A stretch of 64,000 bases of DNA from JAOPZW01 sp963788935 (GCA_963788935.1 CAWBIM010000002.1:248001-312000); one strand, 5' to 3'; positions 52,874 through 61,835 are shown, counted from the first letter of the stretch. A program made the numbers and translations. The notes: generated by a model not told the origin, from the letters alone.

Positions 52874-53360
52874 TGCGTGGCCTCCGAGCCGTCGTGAGGT
52901 GTCGCGCGCCAAGTGGCCGGCCGGACGCGATCGACGCCGGCCCCGCGGGTCTCGATGGTTGTGCCCGGCTCCGCGCCTCGGCGCCTGCAGGCGAGTCGGC
53001 GGCCTTCGGGTCGGGCGGTCGATGCATCCGGCCCGCGGGGTCAGCTCGACGTCGACGTTACTCCTTTCGCGCGCGCGCACAACCCGCCTCGTCGCGGCGG
53101 GGGCGAAACGCCTTTCGCCCTGCGTCCACGGACCCTTCGAGCGCGCCGCCCAAGATTTCGGCGCGGTCGGGCGGTAGCGAGTAGTGTCGGTCGCAGAAGC
53201 AGATCAGTGCGTGGCACTTCTGGGTTCCGGACGGCCGGGACCGCTTCCGCCCCGCCTCGATCGACGCTCGCCTGCCCATCGGCAGCGCTGGTGCCCCTCG
53301 GGAGACCTTGAACACGGCGCCGCCGGCGCCCACATGCCGGTCATGAGAGGAGCGCGTGCG
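52874..53360. other. Intergenic region between divergent genes, with hairpin at 53101-53120
   Basis: This 487-bp stretch separates the coiled-coil operon from the DUF4389 gene. I see no supported gene. It contains a perfect 8-bp stem GGGCGAAA/TTTCGCCC with a cgcc tetraloop at 53101-53120, and GAGGAG before the DUF4389 start. The hairpin lacks a T-run, so a terminator is unlikely. Confidence 0.6.
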
Positions 53361-54083
53361 ATGAACGAGCACGCCGTCCCATCGGGGTATCCGCTCCAGG
53401 TCGAAGGACCGCTCGACGACCACCTCAGCCGCTGGCTGTGGCTGGTCAAGTGGCTCCTCGCGATCCCGCACTACATCGTGCTCGCCGCGCTCTGGATCGC
53501 GCTCGTCGTCCTCACGGTCGTCGCGTTCTTCGCGATCCTGTTCACCGGGCGCTACCCGCGCGCGATCTTCGACTTCAACGTCGGCGTGCTGCGCTGGACG
53601 TGGCGCGTCGGGTTCTACTCCTACAGCGCGCTGGCGACCGACCGCTACCCGCCGTTCACGCTCGCCGACGTGCCGGGCTACCCGGCGCGACTCGACGTCG
53701 CATACCCGGCGACGCTCTCGCGCGGCCTGGTCCTCGTGAAGTGGTGGCTGCTCGCGCTGCCGCAGTACCTCATCGTCGGAGTGTTCGCCGGGGGCGCCTG
53801 GGCCGGCTTCAACGCCGCCAACGACCACGCGGGATGGACGTCCGGCGGCGGCCTCATCGGCCTGCTGGTCTGCATCGCCGGCATCGTGCTGCTGGTCACC
53901 GGCCGCTACCCGAAGTCGATCTTCGACTTCGTCATGGGGATGAATCGCTGGTGCTACCGCGTCGCCGCCTACGCGCTGCTGATGACCGACGCCTACCCGC
54001 CGTTCCGCCTGGACATGGGCGGCGGCGAACCGGTCGCGGACACCGCGCCCGACGTCCCGCCGCCGCACGCGGCACACGCGTGA
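53361..54083 (+). CDS. DUF4389 domain membrane protein
   Basis: 240 residues; GAGGAG precedes ATG 53361. Two DUF4389 repeats: RWLWLVKWLLAIPHYIVLA with FTGRYPRAIFDFNVGVLRW, and LVKWWLLALPQYLIVGVF with VTGRYPKSIFDFVMGMNRW. Each has two membrane helices, plus the YPPF loops. The family is common in actinobacteria and uncharacterised. It overlaps the next gene by 4 bp. Confidence 0.92.
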   Translation: MNEHAVPSGYPLQVEGPLDDHLSRWLWLVKWLLAIPHYIVLAALWIALVVLTVVAFFAILFTGRYPRAIFDFNVGVLRWTWRVGFYSYSALATDRYPPFTLADVPGYPARLDVAYPATLSRGLVLVKWWLLALPQYLIVGVFAGGAWAGFNAANDHAGWTSGGGLIGLLVCIAGIVLLVTGRYPKSIFDFVMGMNRWCYRVAAYALLMTDAYPPFRLDMGGGEPVADTAPDVPPPHAAHA

Positions 54084-54805
54084 GGGTCTGCATCGTCGGT
54101 GCGTCCGGCAAGCTCGGACGCCACATGGTCGACCACGCGCTGGACCGCGGGCACGACGTCGTCGCGGTGTGCCGCGAGCAGAGCGTCGGCAAGCTGGCCC
54201 GGTTCGGGGACCGGATCACGATCGTGCCCGGCGCGACCGACGACCGCGACGTCGTCGAGCGTGCGATCGCGGGCTGCGACGGCGCGCTCGTCGTGCTCGT
54301 CCCGCGCGGGATGCACCACTACGCGTCGGGCACGGCCCAGGCGGTCCTGGACCACGCCCAGCCGGGCGCACGACTGGTGTTCTCGTGCGGCTGGCACATC
54401 AGCCGCGACGGCCAGGATGTCTACTCCTGGAAGGCCAAGGCCCTGGTCAATGTCGCCGGCCGGCTCGCACGCCTCGCCCGCGTCATCGACCTCGACGATC
54501 AGGTCGAGGCGGCCAGGCGCATCTTCGCCAGCGACACCCGCTGGACCGTCGTGCGCGGCAGCCGCCTCGAGGAGGGCGCCGGCCAGGGCCTGCCCGTCTG
54601 GAGCCGGCACGTGGGCGACCCGATCCTGGACAGCGACATGACGCGCCGGGTGGACTTCGCCCTGTTCATGGTCGCGGCGCTCGACGACGACGACCTCGTG
54701 CACGAGGCGCCGGCGATCGTCAGCCGGCAGAGCGCCTCGGCGTTGGCCCACGCCATCGATCCCCCGCAGCGTCGAGGGACCGGCGGCAGCGTCGCCGTGG
54801 GCTGA
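54080..54805 (+). CDS. NAD(P)-binding NmrA/SDR-like protein
   Basis: 241 residues from GTG 54080. The nucleotide-binding motif is VCIVGASGKLGRHMVDHAL; then DRITIVPGATDDRDVVERAI, LVVLVPRGM and LVFSCGWHIS. It is an atypical SDR without YxxxK, like NAD(P)H-binding NmrA-type proteins that sense redox state or reduce quinones. It is translationally coupled to the DUF4389 gene. Confidence 0.85.
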   Translation: MRVCIVGASGKLGRHMVDHALDRGHDVVAVCREQSVGKLARFGDRITIVPGATDDRDVVERAIAGCDGALVVLVPRGMHHYASGTAQAVLDHAQPGARLVFSCGWHISRDGQDVYSWKAKALVNVAGRLARLARVIDLDDQVEAARRIFASDTRWTVVRGSRLEEGAGQGLPVWSRHVGDPILDSDMTRRVDFALFMVAALDDDDLVHEAPAIVSRQSASALAHAIDPPQRRGTGGSVAVG

Positions 54806-55238
54806 GCCGCCGGCAGCGACCGCCGGCAGCTCTCGGCCGAGTGCCCGGCCCTCGGGTCCGGGCCTCGGGCTCGAAGATGAAGTTCTCCATGACGACCCCT
54901 TGGTCGGGGTCTGTGGCGCACGCGAAGGCCCGCACCGTGCGCCCGGTGATCGCCTCGACCGTCGCGATGAACTGACCGGCGGTCGCGACCTGGAGGAACG
55001 TACGTGCCTCCCGGACGCGCTGCTGCTCGCCCATCTCGACCATGGCGCGTTCGGCGGGCAGGAGCGCGTCCTCGAGGACGCAGAGCAGCGCGTCGGCGCC
55101 GGCCAGGTGCGACTGCGCCTTCGTCGGCCCGCGCCCGAACTGCTCCTTGTGCAACGCGACCATCGCGTTCGAGACGTCCTGCAGCAGCCATTCGACGGGC
55201 CGCTGCCGCTGCTGGGAATCGGTGGTGGGGTGGGGCAT
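54720..55238 (-). CDS. DUF2294 family protein
   Basis: 172 residues from ATG 55238, with AGAGG eight bases upstream; GTG 55244 is possible. Residues about 15-120 match DUF2294: VEWLLQDVSNAMVALHKEQFGRGP, in parts, VLEDALLPAERAMVEMGEQQRVRE and FIATVEAITGRTVRAF, ending MENFIFEPE. The remaining 45 or so residues are Arg-rich and run antisense into the end of the convergent gene, so the true C-terminus may be earlier with a local frame error. Leader element B lies directly upstream. Function of the family is unknown. Confidence 0.78.
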   Translation of the reverse strand: MPHPTTDSQQRQRPVEWLLQDVSNAMVALHKEQFGRGPTKAQSHLAGADALLCVLEDALLPAERAMVEMGEQQRVREARTFLQVATAGQFIATVEAITGRTVRAFACATDPDQGVVMENFIFEPEARTRGPGTRPRAAGGRCRRLSPRRRCRRSLDAAGDRWRGPTPRRSAG

Positions 55239-55247
55239 GGCCACACC

Positions 55248-55327
55248 CTCTCCTCTCCCTCTGAGGCGAGCCGCGGAAGGGCGAGGAAGATGAAGGCCCG
55301 CAAGCGGAGACTGCTCTCTGCAGTTTA
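55248..55327 (-). ncRNA. Repeated 5' leader element, copy B
   Basis: Minus strand: TAAACT (-10-like, 55327-55322), 32 bases containing CCGCTTGCGG, then CTTCCTC (55289-55283), a 21-base loop CCCTTCCGCGG-type, then GAGGGAG (55261-55255) and AGGAGAGG before the DUF2294 start. Spacing from the -10 box to the stem equals that of copy A. Confidence 0.65.
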
Positions 55328-55524
55328 GCGGAGACGCGCCAATTGACTTGCGGCTGCAAACGAGTAGCGTGCCTGCTCAGGGAGCGTTCCGTTTTCCCCG
55401 TAGCTCGCCCGGTGATCCGCGCTGGGCCCGAGAAGCGTCGGAGACTGGTCCTCCATACAACGGTGGAGATTCTCGCGGGCCGCGCACGCGCTGGGCCGCC
55501 GAGGGGATCCGAGGGAGGTCGCGC

Positions 55525-55998
55525 ATGCGACCGCAGCAGGACTCACCGGGGCCCGCACGGAAGGCTTTCCGTCGCGGGGCGGTCCGGCGCGACGTCGCCG
55601 GCTTGCTCGAGGTGACGCTGCCCTCGGCCGCGGGCGCACCGGCCGCCGCGCGGGCGGCCGTCAGCGCGTGGGTGGCCGGCCGGGTGAGCGAGTTGGTGCT
55701 CGCCGACGCACAGCTGCTCGTCGTCGAGCTCGTCACCAACAGCGTGCGTCACGCCCGCGCGCCCGCCGATGCGGTCATCACCGTCCGCGTCCGCGTCTGC
55801 GGCGACGTCGTGCGTGTGGAGGTCGAGGACGACGGCCGCACGGAGCCGATCGCGCGGCGCGCCCCGGACCTGCAGGACGGCGGCGGCTTCGGCCTGAACC
55901 TCGTCGAAGGGCTGTCGGTGCGCTGGGGCGTCGACCGCACCGCCGGCACGCGCGTGTGGGCGGACATCCCGGTCGCGCCGGTGGCCGAGACCGCCTGA
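55525..55998 (+). CDS. Anti-sigma-factor-like ATP-binding protein (HATPase_c_2)
   Basis: 157 residues; GGGAGG is six to seven bases before ATG 55525. Bergerat-fold motifs: N box LLVVELVTNSVRHARAP, G1 VEVEDDGRTEPI and G2 GGFGLNLVEGLSVRWG. Such RsbW/SpoIIAB-type proteins bind sigma factors or anti-anti-sigma factors in stress response. No sigma factor gene is adjacent. A related translation start region recurs at 63013. It fits the stress character of this region. Confidence 0.88.
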   Translation: MRPQQDSPGPARKAFRRGAVRRDVAGLLEVTLPSAAGAPAAARAAVSAWVAGRVSELVLADAQLLVVELVTNSVRHARAPADAVITVRVRVCGDVVRVEVEDDGRTEPIARRAPDLQDGGGFGLNLVEGLSVRWGVDRTAGTRVWADIPVAPVAETA

Positions 55999-56030
55999 GG
56001 CCCAGGCCCGACACGGTCGGCGGGGCCGCG

Positions 56031-56282
56031 TCAGGCTGCCGCTCCCTCGGGATCGACGCCGATCAGCGCCGAGAACGACCGCTCACCGGTGTTCGACGAC
56101 CACTCGTCGTGAGCGCCGGGGCGCCAGGTGGTGATCCGGGAGGGCCCGCGCCACGACAGCCCCTTGCACGGCCGGGAGCCCGCGTCCCGTGGGGGGTAGG
56201 CGCGGGTTCCCGGTCGCAGGCGCATTCGCCGCCGGGCCTCCGCGGCGCCATCGAGAAGCGTCGTGATATCGGTCCCGACCAT
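56031..56282 (-). CDS. Possible small protein (83 aa), divergent overlap
   Basis: A frame from ATG 56282, with GGAGG four bases before it, encodes VGTDITTLLDGAAEARRRM, a middle Arg/Pro part and a C-terminus KGLSWRGPSRITTWRPG, ERSFSALIGVDPEG. Composition is less extreme than shadow frames. It overlaps the start of the convincing Imm5-like gene on the other strand by two bases. Weak support only. Confidence 0.35.
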   Translation of the reverse strand: MVGTDITTLLDGAAEARRRMRLRPGTRAYPPRDAGSRPCKGLSWRGPSRITTWRPGAHDEWSSNTGERSFSALIGVDPEGAAA

Positions 56283-56796
56283 GATCCTCCCGAAGGTCCG
56301 AGACCCGCGCTTCGTGACGATCCGCCGCGGTGGGACCCTCACCGATCCGGATCACCGGCTCCTCGCGCTCTGGGCGGCCTCGTGCGCGGAGCACGTCCTG
56401 GACCGGTTCGAGTCGGCGCAGCCCGAGGACCAGCGACCTCGCCAGGCGATCGCGCACGCTCGCGCCTGGGTGCGTGGCGAGGTCACGATGACCCAGGCTC
56501 GCGCGGCGGCGGGCCGGGCAATGGCCGCGGCGCGGGACCTGCGGGGGGCGGCGCGACATGCCGCGTACGCTGCCGGCCAGGCCGCGGTCGTCCCGCACGT
56601 CGCGGCACACGAACTCGGTGCGGCCGCCTATGCGATCAAGGCCGCCCGCGCCGGCGCGCCGGAAGGCGAGGGCGACGACGCCGGGCGGCTCGAGTGCCGG
56701 TGGCAGCGTGACCAGCTCCCGGAGGCGATCCGCGAGCTCGTGCTCGACGACCAGCGGTTGCGCAACGACATCTGCTGGTCGGTGTTCGACTGCTGA
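56281..56796 (+). CDS. Imm5-like putative immunity protein
   Basis: 171 residues from ATG 56281; GTG 56263 is possible. The sequence has DPRFVTIRRGGTLTDPDHRLLALWAA in parts, RPRQAIAHARAWVRGEVTMTQARAA, AHVAAHELGAAAYAIKAA-type segment and ELVLDDQRLRNDICWSVFDC. This matches the all-helical family annotated as putative immunity protein Imm5 in polymorphic toxin studies. No toxin gene is nearby, so it may be an orphan immunity gene or have another role. Confidence 0.8.
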   Translation: MILPKVRDPRFVTIRRGGTLTDPDHRLLALWAASCAEHVLDRFESAQPEDQRPRQAIAHARAWVRGEVTMTQARAAAGRAMAAARDLRGAARHAAYAAGQAAVVPHVAAHELGAAAYAIKAARAGAPEGEGDDAGRLECRWQRDQLPEAIRELVLDDQRLRNDICWSVFDC

Positions 56797-56820
56797 GCGC
56801 GCGTCGACCGCCCCGACCGA

Positions 56821-57639
56821 CTACTCGGGGCGGCGGCCCCAGGCCGACACGAGCGGCGGCACGGCGACGTCCAGCCGCCCCTGCGCCAGCGCGGCCAGGT
56901 GACGCTCCACCTCCTCGCCGGTCGCGTGCCCCTGGGCCACGAGCCCGTCGCGGACCTGCATGACGTTCGCCGCGTCGAGCGCGCCGCCCGCCGCCAGCGC
57001 CACCGGGAAGTAGGCGTCGGCGGCGACGTCCGCGAGACCGAGCGCGCGCAGGAGTCCCGGCAGCTTGCGCCCGTACTCGAGATCGACGCCGCGCTGCGCG
57101 AGCAGGGCGACGAAGCCGGCGCGGATCCGGTTCGCGAGCTCCTCGTCGGGGCCGTTCACCGCCGGGCACGCGAGCGGCTGCAGGGCGACGTCGAAGTCCT
57201 CGATGAGCAGCTGTCCGCCCGGCCGCAGCGACCCGACCATCCGCCGGAGCGCCTCGTCGCGGTCGGGGACGTGCACGAGGACCAGGCGCGCGTGCACGAG
57301 GTCGAACCCGTCCCCGGGCGGCTCGTCGTGCGCGACGTCGTGCCGGTGCACCTCGATGCGCGCACCGTCCGGTGGCGTGATCCCCGAGGGCTCGATGTCG
57401 GTCGCGACGACGTGCCCGTCGGGGCCGCTCCGATCGGCGAGCCAGGTCGCCACCGACGGCCCGCCCGCGCCGACCTCCCAGCAGCGCCAGCCCGGCGCGA
57501 TCCCGAGCGCCGACACGTGCCGGAACGTCACCGGATCGAAGAGGGCCGACAGCGCCGCGAACCGCTGCCCGGCGTCCCCGGCGCGATTGTCGAGGAGATA
57601 CTCGCCGCCGGACGTCGCGCGTGGCCTCGCCTCAGGCAA
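56821..57639 (-). CDS. Class I SAM-dependent methyltransferase (third)
   Basis: 272 residues from TTG 57639, the only plausible start near the YLLDNRAGDAGQRFAAL opening; it overlaps the MFS gene stop. Motif I is CWEVGAGGPSVATWLADR, then VVATDIEPSGI, FDLVHARLVLVHVPDRDEAL and GGQLLIEDFD. Similar to UbiE-like small-molecule methyltransferases. Coupling to an exporter suggests detoxification or secretion of a methylated compound. Confidence 0.85.
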   Translation of the reverse strand: MPEARPRATSGGEYLLDNRAGDAGQRFAALSALFDPVTFRHVSALGIAPGWRCWEVGAGGPSVATWLADRSGPDGHVVATDIEPSGITPPDGARIEVHRHDVAHDEPPGDGFDLVHARLVLVHVPDRDEALRRMVGSLRPGGQLLIEDFDVALQPLACPAVNGPDEELANRIRAGFVALLAQRGVDLEYGRKLPGLLRALGLADVAADAYFPVALAAGGALDAANVMQVRDGLVAQGHATGEEVERHLAALAQGRLDVAVPPLVSAWGRRPE

Positions 57640-59275
57640 GCGCGGCCTCGGTCGGAGGCGGGCGCGCCGCCTGGGGCTCGGCGCCGGGCTGTCGCGTCGG
57701 GATGGGTCCGGTGAAGAACAGCGCGAGCACGGCAACGAGCGCGACGATGGCCAGCGCCGTCCGCAGCGCGCTGAGCCGCGCCTTGCCGTTCTCGTCGACG
57801 ATCGCGTTGGCGGTGTCACCCCTCACCCCGGCGTCCTCCAGCGCCGCCTCGAGGTCCTTGTCGGAGAGGAAGGGGACGCCGCTGGACAGCTTCGTATCCG
57901 CCTGTTGCTTGACCCGCGACGGCACATCGGGGTTCTGCTGGATGCCGGAGATCAGGCTCGCGGTGAGGCTCGCGATGAGCATCGATCCGACCAGCGCCGT
58001 GCCCAGCGAGGCGCCGATGTTGGTCGCGGTGTTCTGCAGGCCGCCGACCTCGGGGCTGAGCTCGTCCGGGACGGCGGAGACCGTGACGGCACCGAGCTGG
58101 GAGGCCAGCGCGCCGATCCCGAGTCCCACGAGCAGCAGCGGGACCGTGACGATCCCGGCGGAGGCCTCCTCGTCGATCGCGGCGATGAGCACGACGGTCC
58201 CGGCGAACATGGCGACGAGCGCGAGGCGAACGACGCGGCGCGGGTTGGCATCGGGCCGCAGGCGCGGGATCCCGATCGCCGCGATGAGCAGCGTGACCGA
58301 GAGCGGCAGCAGGCGCACGCCGGTGTCGATCGCCGACAAGCCCAGCGACACCGACAGGAACAGCGGGACGACGAAGAACAGCCCGGACTGGACGAAGAAC
58401 TGGAAGAAGAACATCCGCAGGCCGCCGACCATCTGCGTGTAGCCGAAGATGGAGGGCCGCACGAGCGGCTCGTCCCCGCGCTGCTCGAGCCGTGACTCCC
58501 ACGTGAAGAACAGCCACAGCACGAAGAGGCCGCCGAGGATGAGCCACAACGTCGCGGAGACCCCGAAGAGCGAAGGCGCGTCCGGCTTGGGCGACACCCA
58601 GCCCCAGGTGCCCGAGCGCAGCACCCCGAACACCGCGAGGCCGAGGCCGCCGGCCGACAGCACGACCCCGAGGAGGTCGATCTTCGGACGCGCACCCAGG
58701 GGCTCGTCGTCCATCCGCCGCGCGAGCGCGAGGATGGCCACCACGATCAGCACCTCGCCGGCGAACACGTAGCGCCAGCTCAGATACGTCGTGAACAGCC
58801 CGCCGATGACGGGGCCGACGGCGACCGCCACCGCACCGGCCGCCATCACCAGGCCGTAGGCGCGGGGCCGGTCCGTCGGGCCGAAATTGGCGGCGACCAG
58901 CGCGACGATCGCCGGGAGGATCAGCGCGGCGCCGATGCCCTCCAGGAACGACCAGCCGATGAGCAGGACCGTCAACGACGGCGCGATCGCGGTCGTGGCC
59001 GAGCCCGCGCCGTAGATCACGCAGCCGATCGTGAACGCGCGCTTGCGGCCCAGCAGCCCGCCGAGCTTGCCGCCGGTGATCATGAAGGCCGCCATCACCA
59101 GCGTGTAGAGCGTGATCGCCGTCTGGATCCCGGTGACGTCGGTGCCCACATCCTCGGCGACCGTGACGATCGCGACGTTCATGACCGACGTGTCGAGCGT
59201 CATCAAGAACTGCCCGGCCGCGAGTGTCAGAAGGACGATCGGCATCGATCGGTCCGAGGCTGCCGCGCCGGTCAC
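57632..59275 (-). CDS. MFS drug exporter, DHA2 (EmrB/QacA) family
   Basis: 547 residues from GTG 59275, about fourteen membrane helices. DHA2 signs: LMTLDTSVMNVAIVTVAEDVG, in parts, motif A GGKLGGLLGRKRAF, motif C VGPVIGGLFTTYLSWRYVF. An extracytoplasmic loop near 455-500 precedes the last helix. Proton-driven efflux of drugs is expected. The downstream methyltransferase gene overlaps it. Confidence 0.94.
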   Translation of the reverse strand: MTGAAASDRSMPIVLLTLAAGQFLMTLDTSVMNVAIVTVAEDVGTDVTGIQTAITLYTLVMAAFMITGGKLGGLLGRKRAFTIGCVIYGAGSATTAIAPSLTVLLIGWSFLEGIGAALILPAIVALVAANFGPTDRPRAYGLVMAAGAVAVAVGPVIGGLFTTYLSWRYVFAGEVLIVVAILALARRMDDEPLGARPKIDLLGVVLSAGGLGLAVFGVLRSGTWGWVSPKPDAPSLFGVSATLWLILGGLFVLWLFFTWESRLEQRGDEPLVRPSIFGYTQMVGGLRMFFFQFFVQSGLFFVVPLFLSVSLGLSAIDTGVRLLPLSVTLLIAAIGIPRLRPDANPRRVVRLALVAMFAGTVVLIAAIDEEASAGIVTVPLLLVGLGIGALASQLGAVTVSAVPDELSPEVGGLQNTATNIGASLGTALVGSMLIASLTASLISGIQQNPDVPSRVKQQADTKLSSGVPFLSDKDLEAALEDAGVRGDTANAIVDENGKARLSALRTALAIVALVAVLALFFTGPIPTRQPGAEPQAARPPPTEAALA

Positions 59276-59311
59276 GGCCGCGCATCACCTAATCGAGGTG
59301 AAGGGGCGGCG

Positions 59312-59560
59312 TCAGGGTCGGACGGTCACCTGGCGGGCATCCGCGAGCACCAGGGACAGCGCGTCGGTCGCCCGTCCGAAGCTCGCGAGGTGCGTCAGCT
59401 CATCGGTGAGCGGCGCGAGCGTCTCGGGCTGCGCCACCATGTGCGCTGCCAGATAGCCGGCCACCTGGGACGGCGTGCCGGCGAAGATCGCGGGGAGCGG
59501 TTCATCGCCGGCGAGTCGGGGGGCACGTGAGCCGACATGGGCACGAGCGAAGACGTCCAT
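59312..59560 (-). CDS. Uncharacterised small protein (82 aa)
   Basis: Starts at ATG 59560 without a clear ribosome site. Helical sequence GTPSQVAGYLAAHMVAQPETLAPLTDELT, in parts, with LSLVLADARQVTVRP at the end. Codon pattern is consistent with coding. No family recognised. It is 36 bp upstream of the MFS start and may lead that operon. Confidence 0.5.
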   Translation of the reverse strand: MDVFARAHVGSRAPRLAGDEPLPAIFAGTPSQVAGYLAAHMVAQPETLAPLTDELTHLASFGRATDALSLVLADARQVTVRP

Positions 59561-59718
59561 GTCACTGGTATCGGCGCATCGGCGTCATCTGCTGAGTGAT
59601 CGGGTCACTGTGCGGCCGGCTCGAGATGGCGGTCGACCGGTTGACGGCCGGAGCCGCGCAACTGCTGGGCGCGGCCCCGGCCGGCGGAGCGGTCTGGCCT
59701 GCGAGGCCGGTCGGCTCG

Positions 59719-61218
59719 CTAGGCGAGCTGGGTGACGACCGACTTCGTCTCGAGGTAGTTGTCGAGCGCGTTGTGGCCCATCTCGCGGCCCCAACCCGAC
59801 TCCTTGTAGCCGCCGAACGGCATCGCGGCGTCGAACACGCTGTAGCAGTTGATCCACACCGTGCCGGCCCGCAGACGGTGCGCGGTCCGGTGCGCCTTGC
59901 TGATGTCGCGCGTCCACACCCCGGCGGCGAGGCCGAAGCTGGTCTCGTTGCCGGTGCCGACGATGTCGTCCTCGGAGCTGAACGGGATCGCGCACACGAC
60001 GGGGCCGAAGATCTCCTCGCGGACGACCTTCATGTCGGGCGTGGTGTCGGTGAGCACGGTCGGCTGGACGAAGTACCCGTGGTCGCCGACACGGCTTCCG
60101 CCGGTCGACGCGTGCGCGCCGGCATCGACGCCGGAGGACATGTAGCCGAGGACCTTGTCGAACTGCTCCTCGGAGATCAGCGGGCCCATCTGCGTGCCGG
60201 CGTCCGTGCCCGGGCCGACCGTGATCTTCTCCGCCTCGTCGCTGATGCCCGAGACGACCTCGTCGAAGACGTCCTTCTCGATGTACAGGCGCGAGCCCGC
60301 GTTGCAGCACTGGCCCTGGTTGAAGAAGATCCCGTTGGCGGCGCCGGGGATCGAGACCTCGAGGTCGGCGTCCTTGTACAGGACCTGCGGGCTCTTGCCG
60401 CCGAGCTCGAGCGTGACCTTCTTGAGGTTGCCCGCCGCGGCCTGCACGATGTGCCGGCCGACCTCGGTCGAGCCGGTGAACGCGACCTTGTCGACCGCGT
60501 CGTTGGCGGCGAGTGCCGCTCCGGCGTCGCCGAAGCCGGTCACGATGTTGACGACCCCTGCGGGCAGCCCGGCCTCCTGCATGAGCTCACCGAGGCGCAG
60601 CGCCGACAGCGGCGTCTGCTCCGCGGGCTTCAGCACCACGGTCACGCCGGCCGCCAGGGCCGGGCCGAGCTTCCACGCGGCCATGAGCAGCGGGAAGTTC
60701 CACGGGATGATCTGGCCGACGACCCCGACCGGCTCCTTGCGCGTGTAGGCCAGGAACTCCGACCCGGGCGCGGTGAGCGCGGAGATCGGGACCGTGTTGC
60801 CCTCGATCTTCGTCGCCCAGCCCGACATGTAGTGGAAGAGATCGGCGGCGAGCGTGACGTCCGCGGCCTTCGCGATCGCGAGCGGCTTGCCGTTGTCGAG
60901 GGTCTCGAGCAGGGCGAGCTCGTCGGCGTGCTCGAGGATCAGGTCGCCGATGCGGTGGATGATCCGGCCGCGCTCCGAGGGCGTCATCCGGCGCCAGTCC
61001 GAGCGCTCGTCGTCGAAGCACCGGCGCGCGGCGGCGACGGCGAGATCGACGTCCGCGGCCTCGCCGTGGGCGACCGAGCCGAGGCGCTGCTCCGTCGCGG
61101 GATCGAAGGTCTCGAACGTCTTGCCCGAGACCGCCTCCACCCAATTGCCGTCGATGAGGAGCTTGCCCGTCTTGCCGACGACGTCCTGAACCCGAGGATC
61201 GAGCTCTGCAACAGTCAT
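59719..61218 (-). CDS. NAD(P)-dependent aldehyde dehydrogenase
   Basis: 499 residues from ATG 61218, normal family size. Active-site motifs: IIPWNFPLLMAAWKLGPALAAG in parts, VTLELGGKSPQVL (Glu about 272), FFNQGQCCNAGSRLY (catalytic Cys about 305) and EIFGPVVCAIPF, PFGGYKESGWGREMG at the C-terminus. It oxidises aldehydes to acids in the cytoplasm. Closest in pattern to ALDH1/2-type acetaldehyde or betaine-aldehyde-like enzymes. No operon partner; upstream gap of about 190 bp holds no other gene. Confidence 0.95.
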   Translation of the reverse strand: MTVAELDPRVQDVVGKTGKLLIDGNWVEAVSGKTFETFDPATEQRLGSVAHGEAADVDLAVAAARRCFDDERSDWRRMTPSERGRIIHRIGDLILEHADELALLETLDNGKPLAIAKAADVTLAADLFHYMSGWATKIEGNTVPISALTAPGSEFLAYTRKEPVGVVGQIIPWNFPLLMAAWKLGPALAAGVTVVLKPAEQTPLSALRLGELMQEAGLPAGVVNIVTGFGDAGAALAANDAVDKVAFTGSTEVGRHIVQAAAGNLKKVTLELGGKSPQVLYKDADLEVSIPGAANGIFFNQGQCCNAGSRLYIEKDVFDEVVSGISDEAEKITVGPGTDAGTQMGPLISEEQFDKVLGYMSSGVDAGAHASTGGSRVGDHGYFVQPTVLTDTTPDMKVVREEIFGPVVCAIPFSSEDDIVGTGNETSFGLAAGVWTRDISKAHRTAHRLRAGTVWINCYSVFDAAMPFGGYKESGWGREMGHNALDNYLETKSVVTQLA

Positions 61219-61408
61219 ATGTGATCCCGTCCAACCCTGAGGTCGACCCTCGAAAGGGCCGCACGGGGTTTGCGGCGATGGTTGGAGAACCAGACGAGGC
61301 GCTGCGGGACAGGCCGTAGAACGAAGGGCCGGCCGAGCCGCGTCAAACTGAGGCTCCCGAACCACCAACCCTACTGCACGCCGTCGTGCTTCGTGTCCCG
61401 CAAACGGC

Positions 61409-61753
61409 TCAGGGCACCGACCGCAGGCGCCGCGCGCGGCGGCTGGACCGCGGTGGCCTCCGCTTCACGGGCCGGTCGATCGTGTCCGGGGGCTCGGCTG
61501 TCGGGCCCCACTCGCCGTCTGCCTCGGGTCGGATCGTGGTGCCGTGTTCGACCCAGTGCAGCCACTGCTCGCGGGCTGCCAGCTCGGCGGTGGCCACTCC
61601 GACCTGATCGCCCATGGCCGACTCGGCGGGCGTTCGCCGGGCATCGGCCTGGTCGTGCTCGGCGCGCCACAGCGCCTCGCGGGCCGCACAGAGTCGCACT
61701 GTCGCGGTCGCCCGGGTCGCTGTGCGCCTGGTCGCGGTCTCGAAGACCGACAT
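61409..61753 (-). CDS. Uncharacterised small protein (114 aa) with repeated leader
   Basis: AGGAGG precedes ATG 61753 by five bases. Helical N-terminal half RTATRATATVRLCAAREALWRAEHDQ, in parts, VATAELAAREQWLHWVEHG; then an acidic/Pro stretch and a basic tail RPPRSSRRARRLRS. No family recognised. Leader element C lies immediately upstream, which links it to the other leader-bearing small genes. Confidence 0.65.
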   Translation of the reverse strand: MSVFETATRRTATRATATVRLCAAREALWRAEHDQADARRTPAESAMGDQVGVATAELAAREQWLHWVEHGTTIRPEADGEWGPTAEPPDTIDRPVKRRPPRSSRRARRLRSVP

Positions 61754-61757
61754 CGCT

Positions 61758-61835
61758 GCCTCCTGTCCCTCTCGGAACGGTGTTCGCGCGAAGGCAGAGG
61801 AACCAGAACCCAGGGCGAAGCCTCTTCCGAGTGTA
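61758..61835 (-). ncRNA. Repeated 5' leader element, copy C
   Basis: Minus strand: TACACT (-10-like, 61835-61830), then AGAGGCTTCGCCCTGGG, then stem GTTCCTCT (61803-61796), a 23-base loop with GCCTTCGCGCGAA, and AGAGGGAC (61772-61765), followed directly by AGGAGG and ATG 61753. One G-U pair in the stem. Confidence 0.65.

Noticed and set aside
53101..53120. Rho-independent terminator
   Set aside because: A strong stem is present but no T-run follows on either strand and it lies between divergent genes.
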